From assembly GCA_048213135.1 (NCBI GenBank), contig PS015201.1, forward strand, positions 37,804 to 101,803: 64,000 nt of DNA. Reading direction: 5' to 3'. This DNA is from Reclinomonas americana ATCC 50394. Lineage: Eukaryota > Jakobida > Jakobea > Jakobida. The notes under the pieces are model-generated. The model was not told where the DNA came from and ran no database searches. It was given only the letters and a program-made list of their open reading frames with translations. Of the stretch, positions 22,801 to 34,181 are shown piece after piece (position 1 is the first letter of the stretch; every line of letters starts with the position of its first letter). The position numbers were made by a program, and so were the translations under genes.

Positions 22801-25800
22801 CTGTTTCTGCAGCCGCCTGCCAGCTCACTTTCGTCGGTGCATTGTCTCTGGCGGATGGATGTCAGCAGTTGACGAACTTGTCTCTGAATGGTGCGCTATT
22901 GAGGCATGTGGAACCGGTGCTTGTACGCCATCGGTCTCATGGTGTCTTCGTCTCCGCAGGGTGCACTATCGGTGACAATGGCGTGCGAGCAATTGCTGCT
23001 GCTTGGGGTCAAAGACTTCGAGTTCTGGACATCACCAGTTGCGTCGTGAATCGCGGATTCTCGCACTGGTCGTCTCGTTCACATGCGCACTCTCACTGCA
23101 GATTGCGGAGTTGGTGATGTTGGATTGCAAGCTCTCGGCAGTGCGTGTCCTGAGCTGCAGTGGCTTCAGTTTTCTTGTGCGTTGTTTCGCTTCCGATGCG
23201 ACATGTATTTGCAGACATCTAGATGTAGACTGTAACGTGTTTTGTTGGCAGCAAACCAAACAGTGACGATGAACGGACTTCGCGCTGTTGCAGCCGGATG
23301 CGGCAACTTGATTACGGTCAATAACAATGGCAATATGAATGGTGATTGTTGTAGCGGAGGATTGAGCACAAAACTGCGATGCCTCTGACGCTTTCTGTTT
23401 CGACAGGCGCATTTGCATCAGATCTTGGCTGGGCTTCTGCTCTTGTCCTTGCCGTCGGCTGCCGTAACATTTCGCAGCTGTATACGCCAAGTTGCGTTTC
23501 CCCTTTCATGATTATTATCATTTTACATCGAAACTCATCCATTGTGTGGCAGACACCGCACCGAATCCACAGGCACTGGCCAGAGTTGTCGAATACCTCG
23601 GTGCTCTCCGCCATGCTCGTACGTTCATGTTGTCGAACCATCCTCGCAAACACCGGTGCTTGTGAATATGCTGAATTTATTACTTCATGGGCGCGCTACA
23701 GGTGACTCAAGCGGTGACTGGGACCATGATTTCACTCTGACCATTCAAGGTTTTGCAGCCCTGTGCTGTCTCTGCAATCTTGCAAGTCACTTACACCGCA
23801 CCGGTACAGGCAACGCGCCCATACCCGATGAACACGCATCTTGGATTGGGTACTGCCGTAATCTGACAAACTTGACGGCAACTGGTTTCGACGACTTGTG
23901 TCTGCGCTCCCGAGGTTGTTGTGCGTGTCTTATCGATGTATTCGCCGGTGCACGCAGGTGCGAATGCAATCGGTCCAGCCGGCTGGCGTGCGATTGGAGG
24001 GGGTTGTCCGCGGTTGCGCACGCTGCAATGCAATTGTTTCGCCTATGACCTTTTTCGTGTTGCATTTGTCCTTTTCGTGTGGCTAATGCTTTGTTTCGTA
24101 GCATGTCCGTCTCTTGGCGACGCTGGCGTGCGTGCGATCGCCGACAGCTGCCGGCATCTGACAAATCTCAACGTTCACGGTTTGTACTCTCTGTGCCGAC
24201 CGCGGCTCTTGCAATTTCCAGTATTGACTTGGGCATGCTATGCACAGGATGCAACATCACCGATGCCGGTGCCCTTGCTATTGGTGCTGCACTATCCATG
24301 CTCAGAGAACTGAGTTTGAACCAGAGTTCCGATGATCATCGCCAATGTTCTTTGACGTCAACCTCCTTTCGCTTGCCAACTCCTCTTTGTGCAGATGCCA
24401 ATGTGACCGACGTTGGTATTCGTGGTATCGCTGAGGGGTGCACGAATCTAACTTTGTTGAACATCCAAAACAGTAAGGCACTTTTGCTCGCTGGACTACT
24501 GTTCGAAAACCCTTGATCGATCATTCTCTGCAGATAATCGAATCACCGACGTCGGCATCCGAGCGATTTCGGTTCGATGCCAGCGACTCAAGACATTGCA
24601 GTGCTCAGGTCTTGCGTGCCAACTTTCTTTTGCAAGCCATCCCACTTTCTCGCCTGCTGATATAGTCACTGCTCTCTCAGGCACGTCTGTTGGAGTGGAC
24701 GGCTTGCGAGCTGTTGTCGACGGCTGTCGCCAGCTGACATCTGTCGACATGAATCCACGTTTGTCGTGCACCTCTGCTCTCACTCTGTTGTCCTCTCCTG
24801 CATTGAATGGCTTACTACGCGCAGCGAATGGCTGGCACGCTGTTCTCGGCATCCCGGCGACTGTGCCTAATAACCATCGTGACCTGTTTGCTGCCTTTCG
24901 ACTTGCCAATCCTCGTCCCGATGTGCGTTGGACATGCTCGTAGCCGCTGTTGTATATGCTTACACTCTCCCTTCCTTTCACAGCTCGATGAACTGGCCGC
25001 ACACAACATTGATGCGATCACCGACCTTGACGAGCTGCTGGCTCTCGTCGATGTGGACGCGGTTGTTGATGCCGTCGATCAGCGACGAGGAGATCGCGTC
25101 CCTCGCCCACGCCCACAAGCCCGCAATGTGCCTGCAGACTGGCCGTCGATTGTGGAGCAACTCACGGAAGAATTGGCCGAGGAGCGTGCTCGCAGCTCAT
25201 CGCTCGAGGAGCAGGTGCTCGCCCTGCAACGCAACTTACAGGAGGCCGAGATGTTTGCGGAGACGGCCATGGCGCAACGCTTCGAGGAACGAGAAGAGCT
25301 GGAGCTTCTGCGCGCTCGTGTGGCCGGTGTACAAGTTGACCCCGACTCGGCCGCCGCCGCTGCCATGCATACTTTGCGTGGTCAGCTGCACACCGCGTTG
25401 CAGACAGTGGATCGGTTGCAGCATGAGAACGCAAGGCTGCAGCAGCAAATTGTGGAGCTGCAACAGCGAGGTGAGCGTACTCTTTCAGCAGTGGCCACTG
25501 TTGCACGCGAGTGGCTCACAACCCAACAACGCGGAGCTGCAGCCGACGTTGGTCCGCGCGAATACACGTGGGCCGACATTGTGAGCGCCACTGACTCGTT
25601 CTCGCCGCGGCTGAAAGTCGCCGAGGGTGGCCAGGGCTCCGTCTACGTCGTCACGCTCGGTGGAGAGTCTGTCGCCGTGAAGGTGTTGGACTCGCAAGCG
25701 CCGTGGCTACGTTCGTCATTTGAAGCCGAGGTGTGTAGTGTGAAGTGTCAGTGCATGTGTGGGAGAGTGGGTGGTTGTGTGAGATGCAGGTGGGGAAGAG

Positions 25801-26203
25801 ACAGGGAGAGAGATCGTTGTTCGGGATGAAGAATTGTTCTCCGTGCATGTTGTCATATCGTGTGAATGCGAGTGTGCGTTGATCAAGCAAGTCTCCCTCT
25901 TGTATGCCTCGTTTTCTTCTCGTATTAACCGCCTGCCTCGCGTAAAGATGAATACGCTCGGGCGGCTGCGCCACCGGCGATTGGTGCCTTTACTGGGCTT
26001 TGCCGCCCACGATTACGACGATGGCCGGGCGGAGCGCTGTCTGGTGTACAAGGCGCTGAGGTGAGAGCCAGAGACAGACAGTGAAAGAGAGAAGGGGAGA
26101 GAGAGTAAGGGAGAGAGAGAGAGACACTGAGAGACTGAGAGACCGAGAGAGAGAGAGAGGAGACGAGAGAGAGAGAGAGAGAGAGACAGTAGGAGAGAGA
26201 GAG

Positions 26204-26284
<81 letters not shown>

Positions 26285-27195
26285 GGAGAGATCTAGAGTA
26301 AGAGAGAGAAACACTGTGAGACTGAGAGACCGAGAGAGAGAGAGGTACATACATACAGACACGCATGCACACACGACAGAGAGATAGAGAGAGAGAGAGA
26401 GAGCAGGAACGCACTTCTTATGAGTGTAAGAGAGATCATGATCGTATTCATTGATGGTCTCGCGCAGTCTCATGAACCTCGAGGCCCACCTGCTCCATCT
26501 GCCACCCGACGTGCGACCGCTGACCGTGTCTCAGCGCGTTCGCATCGCCCTGGGTATTGCTGAAGGCGTCGCATACCTGCACGAGGTAATATCCGATACA
26601 GCTCGCTCTGGTGATTTGCTCTCCTGTTCACAACGAATGGGTGTTGCGGCAGAATGAGATCGTGCACCGCGATCTCAAGCCAGCCAACATTCTCCTCGAC
26701 GAGCAGTGCGAACCATTCGTGGCCGACTTTGGCATCGCGCGCATTTTCGATGCCGGCGAGGTGCGGCGCGCAACTGCTTTGTGTTGTTGTACATCCCACT
26801 CACCTTTCGTCACCCAGACGCATCGCATCACCGTGAGCCTCGGCTCGCCATGCTACGTCGACCCGCTCACGCTGGCCACCCGCGAAGTGCGCCTCACCAC
26901 CGACATGTACGCGTTTGGCGTCATCTTGCTGCAGCTGGTCACCGGCAAGGAGGCGCGCATGCTGGTGGCGCTCGCGCCGCAGTGGGAGCGCATGCCGTCC
27001 ACGCTCAATGTCGCCCAGGAGGTCGACGACCGCGCGGGCGACAAGTGGCCGGAGCACCTGGCGCGACAGTTGATCGCGCTCGGCGTGCGCTGCATGTCGT
27101 TCTATGTGCATGAGCGGCCCACGGCGAGCGAGGCGTGTGTGGCGATCCGCCAGTTGGAGGCGTCGTTGGAGGGGAGGACGGTGGCGGTGGAGTGA
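19804..27195 (+). CDS. LRR / coiled-coil / RLK-Pelle-like protein kinase
   Basis: Thirty-five exons give 1358 residues. Exons 1-4 (19804-19885, 19960-20145, 20204-20367, 20435-20648) encode an N-terminal region I do not recognise. 20715-24758 is the LRR array (listed separately). 24825-24922 and 24984-25730 encode a coiled coil (IVEQLTEELAEERA...LQQQIVELQQ) and the kinase N-lobe: YTWADIVSATDSFSPRLKVA, glycine loop EGGQGSVYVV, and SVAVKVLD with the ATP-site Lys. The remaining exons are 25948-26060, 26468-26585, 26653-26760 (IVHRDLKPANILLD, VADFGIAR) and 26818-27195 (LGSPCYVDPLT, MYAFGVILLQLVTGKEAR). All catalytic residues are present. The F-W-x-x-I-x-x-AT-x-x-FS lead-in is typical of RLK/Pelle/IRAK kinases. 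I see no signal peptide or membrane helix, so it is probably cytosolic. The first exon is the least certain. Confidence 0.85.
20715..24758 (+). other. Array of 25 single-LRR exons, all phase 1
   Basis: Exons: 20715-20792, 21296-21370, 21436-21510, 21571-21648, 21853-21927, 21988-22062, 22123-22197, 22255-22329, 22389-22463, 22547-22618, 22676-22750, 22813-22890, 22960-23037, 23102-23176, 23252-23341, 23407-23490, 23553-23600, 23702-23749, 23810-23884, 23958-24035, 24102-24179, 24248-24325, 24395-24472, 24534-24608 and 24681-24758. Every length is a multiple of 3; nineteen are 75 or 78 nt, and the 48-nt pair is the least certain. A typical unit is NNIGDDGARSIAMNCNKLTW followed by LxxxG, the cysteine-containing 26-residue LRR of AMN1/GRR1-like proteins. 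Introns are mostly 57-83 nt. Donors are mostly G|GTGCG or G|GTTTG. Confidence 0.88.
20793..21295 (+). repeat. CT-rich intron with 13-bp minisatellite
   Basis: The intron after the first LRR exon carries (CT)n at about 20850-20870 and then at least seven head-to-tail copies of a 13-mer, TCTTCTGTCCCTC, drifting into TCTTCTCTCCCTC variants up to about 21080, followed by further C/T sequence. Confidence 0.85.
26061..26467 (+). repeat. GA-rich intron in the kinase domain of the LRR kinase
   Basis: A (GA)n-dominated intron at about 26080-26405 with a CA-rich patch at 26345-26375. It lies where the ankyrin kinases have a 60-80 nt intron, so the insertion or expansion is specific to this gene. Confidence 0.85.
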
Positions 27196-27594
27196 GGTAG
27201 TGGAGGTGAAGGAGGTGAAGGAGATGGTGAAGGTGAAGTGCTGATGCCACGAAATCCTTTTGAGGCCAACACGCGTTTGATGGCTTTGCCTCCTGAAAGG
27301 GAAGATGACTGTGTTGGAGAAGTGTAATTGTGTGTTTGTATATTGTTGGTGTGCCAAGGTCATTGTCGGGAAGAGATTTGTGGACGTTTATCGCATTATT
27401 GGAATGTGGTGAATAAAGTGTTCTGTTTGTGGTTGGTCATCAGCACAGCTGTTGCTTGGTGAATGAACTGTATGCACCACGAGATCCTTTGAGCAAAGAC
27501 TAACATCGTCAATGCGTCCCTTTGTCCTCGGCCAATTATTCCCCGTCTTCTCCGACGCATTCACGCGCCAAACTCCCCTCCATTCTTCTTCTCA
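27196..27594 (+). repeat. LRR kinase 3' flank with dispersed repeat, copy C
   Basis: 27241-27460 matches copy A at 16510-16710 in the same orientation (TGTTGGTGTGCCAAGGTCAT, GTTTATCGCATTATTGGAAT). It contains GAATAAAG at 27411, which may serve as the kinase gene's polyadenylation signal about 220 nt past the stop. The rest is a short spacer before the next start. Confidence 0.7.
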
Positions 27595-27718
27595 ATGACT
27601 CGCACTCTCTCACTCCTCACTGTTGCTCTTGTCGCGACGGCCGCTCTGCTCAGCGTGCTCTCTGTCAGCGCACATCCCGCGTATTATCCCGAGCTGGATT
27701 TGCAGAATGGTGAGTGTC

Positions 27719-27750
<32 letters not shown>

Positions 27751-28452
27751 GAGGTGAGGGGGAGTGTGTGTGTGAGAGAGGGAGGGTGAGAGAGGAAGAG
27801 AGCGCGCAAAAGAAATTGACTATTCATGACAATGGCCCCCGTCTACAGTTTCTTATGTAGACTGCGTTTTGCCATTGTTCTCTCTCGCTGTGTCTCTTCT
27901 GGCATTATTTATGAGTGTAGTAGTGGCTGAGCGTGCAAAAGAACGGGTATCCAGCTTGATATCTATGTTTTTTTACAGCTTCAGACTATTCCCATGCTCT
28001 TCTCCTCCATCGCGCTCTCTCTTTGTCACTCTGTGATTGCTTGCCTGTGCATTACGGCCGAGAGGGTGTCGGCTCGTGCTACAATCCGGCTTCTTGAATT
28101 GGTGCCTTCGTTGCACAGCTCTTTGCTTCTGCTATTCCGTTGTTTTTACCTCGTTTTCACTCTGTCTCCTGATTCTGTGATGTACAGCTTCGCAGTCTCT
28201 TTCTGTGCTCTTATCTTTCTCCCTGTTCCGCACTCTTTGCGTGCGTTTGAGAGTGTCTTTCGGGTGGAATACTGCATGAACGGTTTGAGGGCTTTTTGCA
28301 TTGCAGCTTCCGAACAATATTCTTCTGATCTTCTCCTTCATTATGCTCTCTCCTTTCTCGCTCCCGGGTCGCGCGTGTGAGTGTCAGGAGAAGAGAGTAA
28401 TTGAGCGTGCAATTCGTCGCTTTTCTCCTTCTGTGCACTTCTCTGTTGATTG

Positions 28453-28483
<31 letters not shown>

Positions 28484-29251
28484 TCTGTCTGTCTGTCTTT
28501 TTTTGCTGCCTTCGCACACGGGTGTTTCGGTGTGTAGCAATCAAGCAACAGAGATAGCAACAATAGAGGAGGCTAAGATGCAGTCGTGTTGTGGAAGGCA
28601 GAAGGAAGCAAACAATAGCCGTGTACTCTTGCGCTATCAGCTTGCTTATCAATGTGCGTGCACCTCACTCACTTTGCGCTCCCCAGTAAACTGCGCGGAT
28701 GCCCCTCCGATCATTTCGTACCACGTGCACATTGTGTTCATGCTGGAGAACTCCGAGCAGCTGAACCGCACCCAGGCGCTGCGCGATGAGGCGCGCGTCC
28801 AGTTCATGGATATCATTGGGTGCGTGGTGGGCGAAGGAGAGGGAGTGAAAGAGGACAGGGAGAGAAGGGAGGAGAGGAGAAGAAAGGAGGGGGGGGGGCG
28901 GAAGGGAGGAGAAGGGAGATGGAGGAGAGGGGAGGCAAGAGAGAGAGAGAGAGAGAGAGAGAGAGNNNNNNNNNNNNNNNNNNNNNNNNNNNNNNNNNNN
29001 NNNNNNNNNNNNNNNNNNNNNNNNNNNNNNNNNNNNNNNNNNNNNNNNNNNNNNNNNNNNNNNNNNNNNNNNNNNNNNNNNNNNNNNNNNNNNNNNNNNN
29101 NNNNNNNNNNNNNNNNNNNNNNNNNNNNNNNNNNNNNNNNNNNNNNNNNNNNNNNNNNNNNNNNNNNNNNNNNNNNNNNNNNNNNNNNNNNNNNNNNNNN
29201 NNNNNNNNNNNNNNNNNNNNNNNNNNNNNNNNNNNNNNNNNNNNNNNNNNN

Positions 29252-29299
<48 letters not shown>

Positions 29300-31137
29300 C
29301 GAGGGCATGAGCCCCAGTCTGAACTGCTCAGAAGGAGCAACCAGTACTCGCCTCTTTTCTCCTGCCTTCTCCTGCCTTCTCCTCCCTTCTCCTCCCTTCT
29401 CCTCCCTTCCCCTGCCTTATCCTCCCTTCTCCTGCCTTCTCCTCCCTTCTCCTCCCTTCCCCTGCCTTATCCTCCCTTCCCCTCTCTTCTCCTCCCTTCT
29501 CCTGCCTTCTCCTCCCTTCTCCTCCTTCTTCTGCCATCCCCTGCCTTCTCCTGCCTTCTCCTGCCATCTCCTGCCTTCTCCTGTCTTCTCCTCTCGTCTC
29601 CTCCCTTATCCTCCCCTCTCCTCCCTTCCCCTTTTCACCCTTGTCTCACAACCCCTTCACTCGTGTCTTACAACCCCTCGCAGCGCCGACTGCACCGGCC
29701 GCTACGACAACGGTCGCCTCTGCTTCATCTACGACCACCCGATCGACAAGATCCTGAAGGGCGGCCCCTTCCCGGTCGGCGAGTGGAGCATGTTTGTGCC
29801 GCTGCCGTACTACGCTCGCGGTGAGTGCGATGGATGAGCTTTGCTCTCCCCCGCTGCTCAAATCCTTCGCTTCCCGCAGTCGTGCCGTGGTTCGTGCAGC
29901 ACCGTGGCGAGTTCACGCTCCTCGTGCACCCCAACACCGGCTGCGAGTACGAGGATCACTCGATCTGGGTGAGTGCGGATGGCGGGAGGGAGTATTCAGA
30001 GAAGGGATGGAGGACAGTGTGTTAACAAGAGAGAGAGAGAGAGTGAAGTGGGGAAGAGAGAGAACTGCGAGTGTGAAGGACAGAGTGCAGAAATGTTGGG
30101 AATGTTCAGAGACTGGAAAACCAAGTACAACACTCATCACTTTTCTCGCAGGCTCTGTGGTCTGGCGACAAGTGGAACCTCGGTACGTTTTCGATTGCTC
30201 TCGTCTGCAACTCATTCGCTCCTTTCATCATCTTCTGCCACAATCCCAATCGTCCTTTCCATCTTCCACCTCTTTTTCATCTTCGTTTTCTTCACATGTG
30301 CGCATTTCTCTCCTCTCTCTGTGTGTCTAACTCTCTTCCCTCCTTGTTACGTCGCGAACCGCACTCCAAGTTGCTTGCTGTTCCACAGAATCACTTGCTC
30401 TCTTTCTCTCCATTCAATTCTCTCTTTCCCCTCTGTCGCTCTCTCTTCTGTCCACTTCCACTCCGCCTCTTCTTCCGTCCAAGCATTCTACCACAGCACT
30501 TGCACACACGATAATTCGCACTCTCTTTCTCTCCGTTCAATCCTGTCCCCTCTCAGTCCCCTCATTCTCTCTTCACTCCTCCCCGCTTCCACTCCCTCTC
30601 TTCTTCAGTTTTGCTTGCATCATTCCTCTCTCTCTCTCTCTCTNNNNNNNNNNNNNNNNNNNNNNNNNNNNNNNNNNNNNNNNNNNNNNNNNNNNNNNNN
30701 NNNNNNNNNNNNNNNNNNNNNNNNNNNNNNNNNNNNNNNNNNNNNNNNNNNNNNNNNNNNNNNNNNNNNNNNNNNNNNNNNNNNNNNNNNNNNNNNNNNN
30801 NNNNNNNNNNNNNNNNNNNNNNNNNNNNNNNNNNNNNNNNNNNNNNNNNNNNNNNNNNNNNNNNNNNNNNNNNNNNNNNNNNNNNNNNNNNNNNNNNNNN
30901 NNNNNNNNNNNNNNNNNNNNNNNNNNNNNNNNNNNNNNNNNNNNNNNNNNNNNNNNNNNNNNNNNNNNNNNNNNNNNNNNNNNNNNNNNNNNNNNNNNNN
31001 NNNNNNNNNNNNNNNNNNTCTACTCACACACTACTACTACTCTCTTCTCTCTCTCTACTCTCCTCCTCCTCTCCTCCTCTCTCTCTCTCTCCTCCTCCCT
31101 CCTCCTCCTCCTCCTTCCTTCTTTCTTTCGTTCGTTC

Positions 31138-31194
<57 letters not shown>

Positions 31195-31829
31195 ACTCTT
31201 TTTTTCATCCATCCTCGTTGCTCCCATTTCTTTTCTCGCCATTAAGCACTGTTCCTCCTTCTGCTTGTCTCTGAATATCTCATTACTGCTACACCCTGTA
31301 CTTCGCACTCGCGGTTCTCTCTCTGCGCATTCTCGCTCTCAACACTCACCACCGTCCCTTTCTTCCTTCCCTTCCTTCACTTCCTTTCCCTCCATTCCCT
31401 CTCTCCCTTCCCTTCCTTTCCCCTCCCTCCCCTCCCTTCTCTGCCCTTCCATTCCCCCTCCCCCCTCACCCCTTCCTTCCCTCCTCCCCCCACAGACATG
31501 TCCATCTTCACCCCAAACACCCAGGTTTGCTCCCCTCCCCCTCCCCCTTCCCCCTTCTCCCTTCCCCCTCCCCACTCACCCCCTCCACAGACCAACGAGT
31601 TCAACGCCCGCCGCGGCGACTCCGGCAACCCCGTGTGCCTCGTCTCCGGCCAGACCTGCGGTTTCAGGTACTTTCCCTCTCCTTCCCGCCTCTACCCTTC
31701 CACCTCCTCTCACTCCTCCACGCCCGCAGCTCGGAGACCCCGGCTCAGGCCGCCGGCCCCGCCATGCCCTGCTGCAGCGGCTTCTCCTGCAAGTGCGGTG
31801 GCTCCAACAGCCCGTGCCTCTGCGTGTAA
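27595..31829 (+). CDS. Secreted DOPA 4,5-dioxygenase-like protein with cystine-knot-like tail
   Basis: Eight exons: 27595-27709, 28687-28819, 29684-29820, 29880-29968, 30152-30182, 31496-31524, 31591-31667 and 31730-31829 (236 residues, all phases consistent). Exon 1 encodes a signal peptide (MTRTLSLLTVALVATAALLS...VSA). The middle is a DOPA 4,5-dioxygenase-type domain: YHVHIVF at its start, GPFPVGEWSMFVPLPYY, then VVPWFVQHRGEFTLLVHPNT and YEDHSIWALW. The His residues of HVH and VHPNTG match the family's metal/substrate positions. That family opens catechol rings in fungi and bacteria. The last two exons add CLVSGQTC then MPCCSGFSCKCGGSNSPCLC, eight Cys in the C..C..CC..C.C..C.C order of inhibitor-cystine-knot peptides. 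Such a tail is not part of the enzyme family as I know it. Substrate unknown. Confidence 0.82.
27710..28686 (+). other. Intron 1 of the dioxygenase-like gene
   Basis: 977 nt with a short (GA)n at 27720-27750, (CT)n near 28455-28495 and otherwise ordinary sequence. Two diverged passages (about 27960-28050 and 28310-28400) share GCTTC, CTCTTCTCC and GCTCTCTC phrases, suggesting an old local duplication. No exon found. Confidence 0.45.
28820..29683. repeat. Intron 2: GA tract, gap, CTTCTCCTGC-type minisatellite
   Basis: GA/GGA-rich sequence to 28965, Ns at 28966-29251, (GA)n to 29296, then roughly 29350-29635 made of tandem variants of a 10-11 nt unit CCTTCTCCT(C/G)C(C). The strand switch from purine-rich to pyrimidine-rich repeats that in the WD40 gene intron. 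Confidence 0.85.
30183..31495. repeat. Intron 5: CT-rich with 375-nt gap
   Basis: C/T-rich with two related passages near 30390-30440 and 30515-30560 (CACTCTCTTTCTCTCC...TTCAAT). (CT)n precedes Ns at 30644-31018. Then CTA, CTC and CCT repeats and (CT)n run to about 31190. No exon recognised. Confidence 0.8.
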
Positions 31830-31991
31830 GCACCCCTCCTCCCTTTTTTGCTTCTCTCCTCCCCCCTCGCGCACGCACTCGCCACGAGTGATCGTTAATG
31901 AACAGCGTGTCGCCGACATGCGCAGCGCGTAAACAAGCCAATCTCAAAACAATTTCCATTACGATCCCGCTAAAAGAAGAAAATAAACTCA

Positions 31992-34105
31992 TTACTGCAT
32001 GCCGTACTGACGCAGGTAGCTGTGCGACTTGGACGCACGCTTGCCCGCAGCCAGCTCATCCCGACTGAGGTACTTGCGATCGATTCGATCCTGCGAGGAA
32101 AGGGAGAGGAATGAGATGCCGCACGCCTTCTCCCCCTTTTCTTTCCAATCGCACTCACCTCCGTGGCATCCGTGTCATACTCGCTGTCGGTCTGGTACTG
32201 AATGCGCGGAATCTCGAGGTCAACGGCGGCCACGGTGCGACTCGCCGGCGAATTCAACGGCCGCAGCCTCGTCGGCGTCGCCGCCAGCTGCACCTGCAGC
32301 GAGCTCTCCAGCTGCTCCACCACACGCCGCCGGTCGACCGACGCTGGTGGTGGTGATGAGGCCGCAGCCGCACTGGAACGAGACGAGGATGACGACGAAG
32401 AAGAGGGTGCGGCTGAGGAGGACATTGGTGGCGAGCCATCGTACAAAATCTGCTCCTCCTCGCTGGCCGAGTACTCGGCCACGGCGGCGGCTGTGCGCTC
32501 ATCCAAGAGGGAGCGCAGGTCGGGCATGCGCGTTGCGTGGCGATCGACGGGGCGCGATGGCGTAAAGGCCGACGACACGGGTGGCGAAGAGGCGGCGGAG
32601 TGCGAGGAGGAGTGCGAGGAGGAGAAGGAGGCTCGGGAGGAGCCAGGGCGGCGGGTGGTTGGCGAGCCAGGTGACGTGGTGGTGGAGGGTGGGCCGACGT
32701 CGACGGCGGTGGTGGCGGTGGGGTCTAAAAGGGGGACAAGAGGGGAGAAGAGGGGAAGGGAGATGAGGGGAAGGAAGAAGAGGGAAAAGGAGAAGAGGGA
32801 GGGGAGGGAGGTAGGAGAAGAGGGGAAGGGCAGGAGAGAACAGGAGAAGGAGAAAACGCAAAGAGAAAGAGGGAGAGAAGGGACTAGGGAGAGAGAGTGC
32901 GCTTGCTGGTAGTACACCAGCGATGCATCTATCATCGTTGCTCTTTATCTCTCCGCGGGAAGGAGAGTGAGAGAGTGCAAGAGTGACAGAGAGAAGCAAC
33001 AGAGAATGAGGGAGTGCGTGTGTAAGAGAGAAAGAGAGACGACAAGTGAGATCCCGGATCTCTGGCACACAGAATTGAGAGCGAGAGAGAGGCAAGAGAG
33101 AGAGAGAGAGGATAAAAAGCCACTTCTTCTTCTTCTATTCTGTCTCGCTCACTGCTTCAGTATCGCACTACCTCCCCGCCCTTTTCTCTCTCTCCTCCTT
33201 CCCTTCCCCTTCCCCTTCCCCCCACAAACCTCGCATCATGGCCGCCGTGGACAACAACTCATCATACGCATCATCCGAATCCGCAACCGACGCCACCGAC
33301 TCACGCACCGCCACACGCGCCCGCTCAACACCCACTCCATCCGGCCGCCTGCCCGCCGGTTCCACCCGTTGAGCCCACAACGGCCGCACACTGTCGCCAC
33401 TGCCGCCGACGACGGAAAACGTGCCGCTCACACGCGCCGGCGAGTCGAGGACGGACTTGGGCGACGACATTGCGCTCTGCTGATCGTCGTGCTCCACGTC
33501 GCCGACCGGCAGCGTGGGCACGGAAGGTGGAGCCGTGGTGCGTGAGAGCACGGCTGGGGTGCGTGTGGGAGCGGCAGGTGGAGGAGGTGGTGGTGGCGGA
33601 CTCGGCGGTTGTGGCTGGTGCACAGGGCGTGGTGATGTGTGGGCGGACGAGGCGGCAACCGCTGCTGCCGGAGCAAAGTAGCGCGAGCTCAGCGGAGGGC
33701 TCTGTGAGGTTAATGAAGTGAATGAGTCACACGGTCTAGGAGGAAGGATGGGAACGGAGGGCGAGGCACAGGGAAAGAGGGTGAGAAAGAGAGAGGGAAA
33801 GAGGGAAAGACAGCTAACTTGCTTCTGCACTCAGGCGCGAACAGTGAGGAAGGTGAAAGTCAAGGGGAGGAAGAACAGAAAGACAGAATGAAAGAAAGAC
33901 AGTGTGTGTGTGAGAGAGAGAGAGAGAGAGTAGAGAAACGGATTCGCTTCTGCGATTAGAAGAAGACTGCAAGTGCGAAAAGAGGATCATGAGAGAATCG
34001 AGGAGAGAGTGAATAGACGAGCGGAAGACGGAAGCACTGAAGCGTGGGAAAGTTGAAACAGATCGGATACAAACTTGCATGCAAATAGATGACGAAATGA
34101 GATTC

Positions 34106-34181
<76 letters not shown>

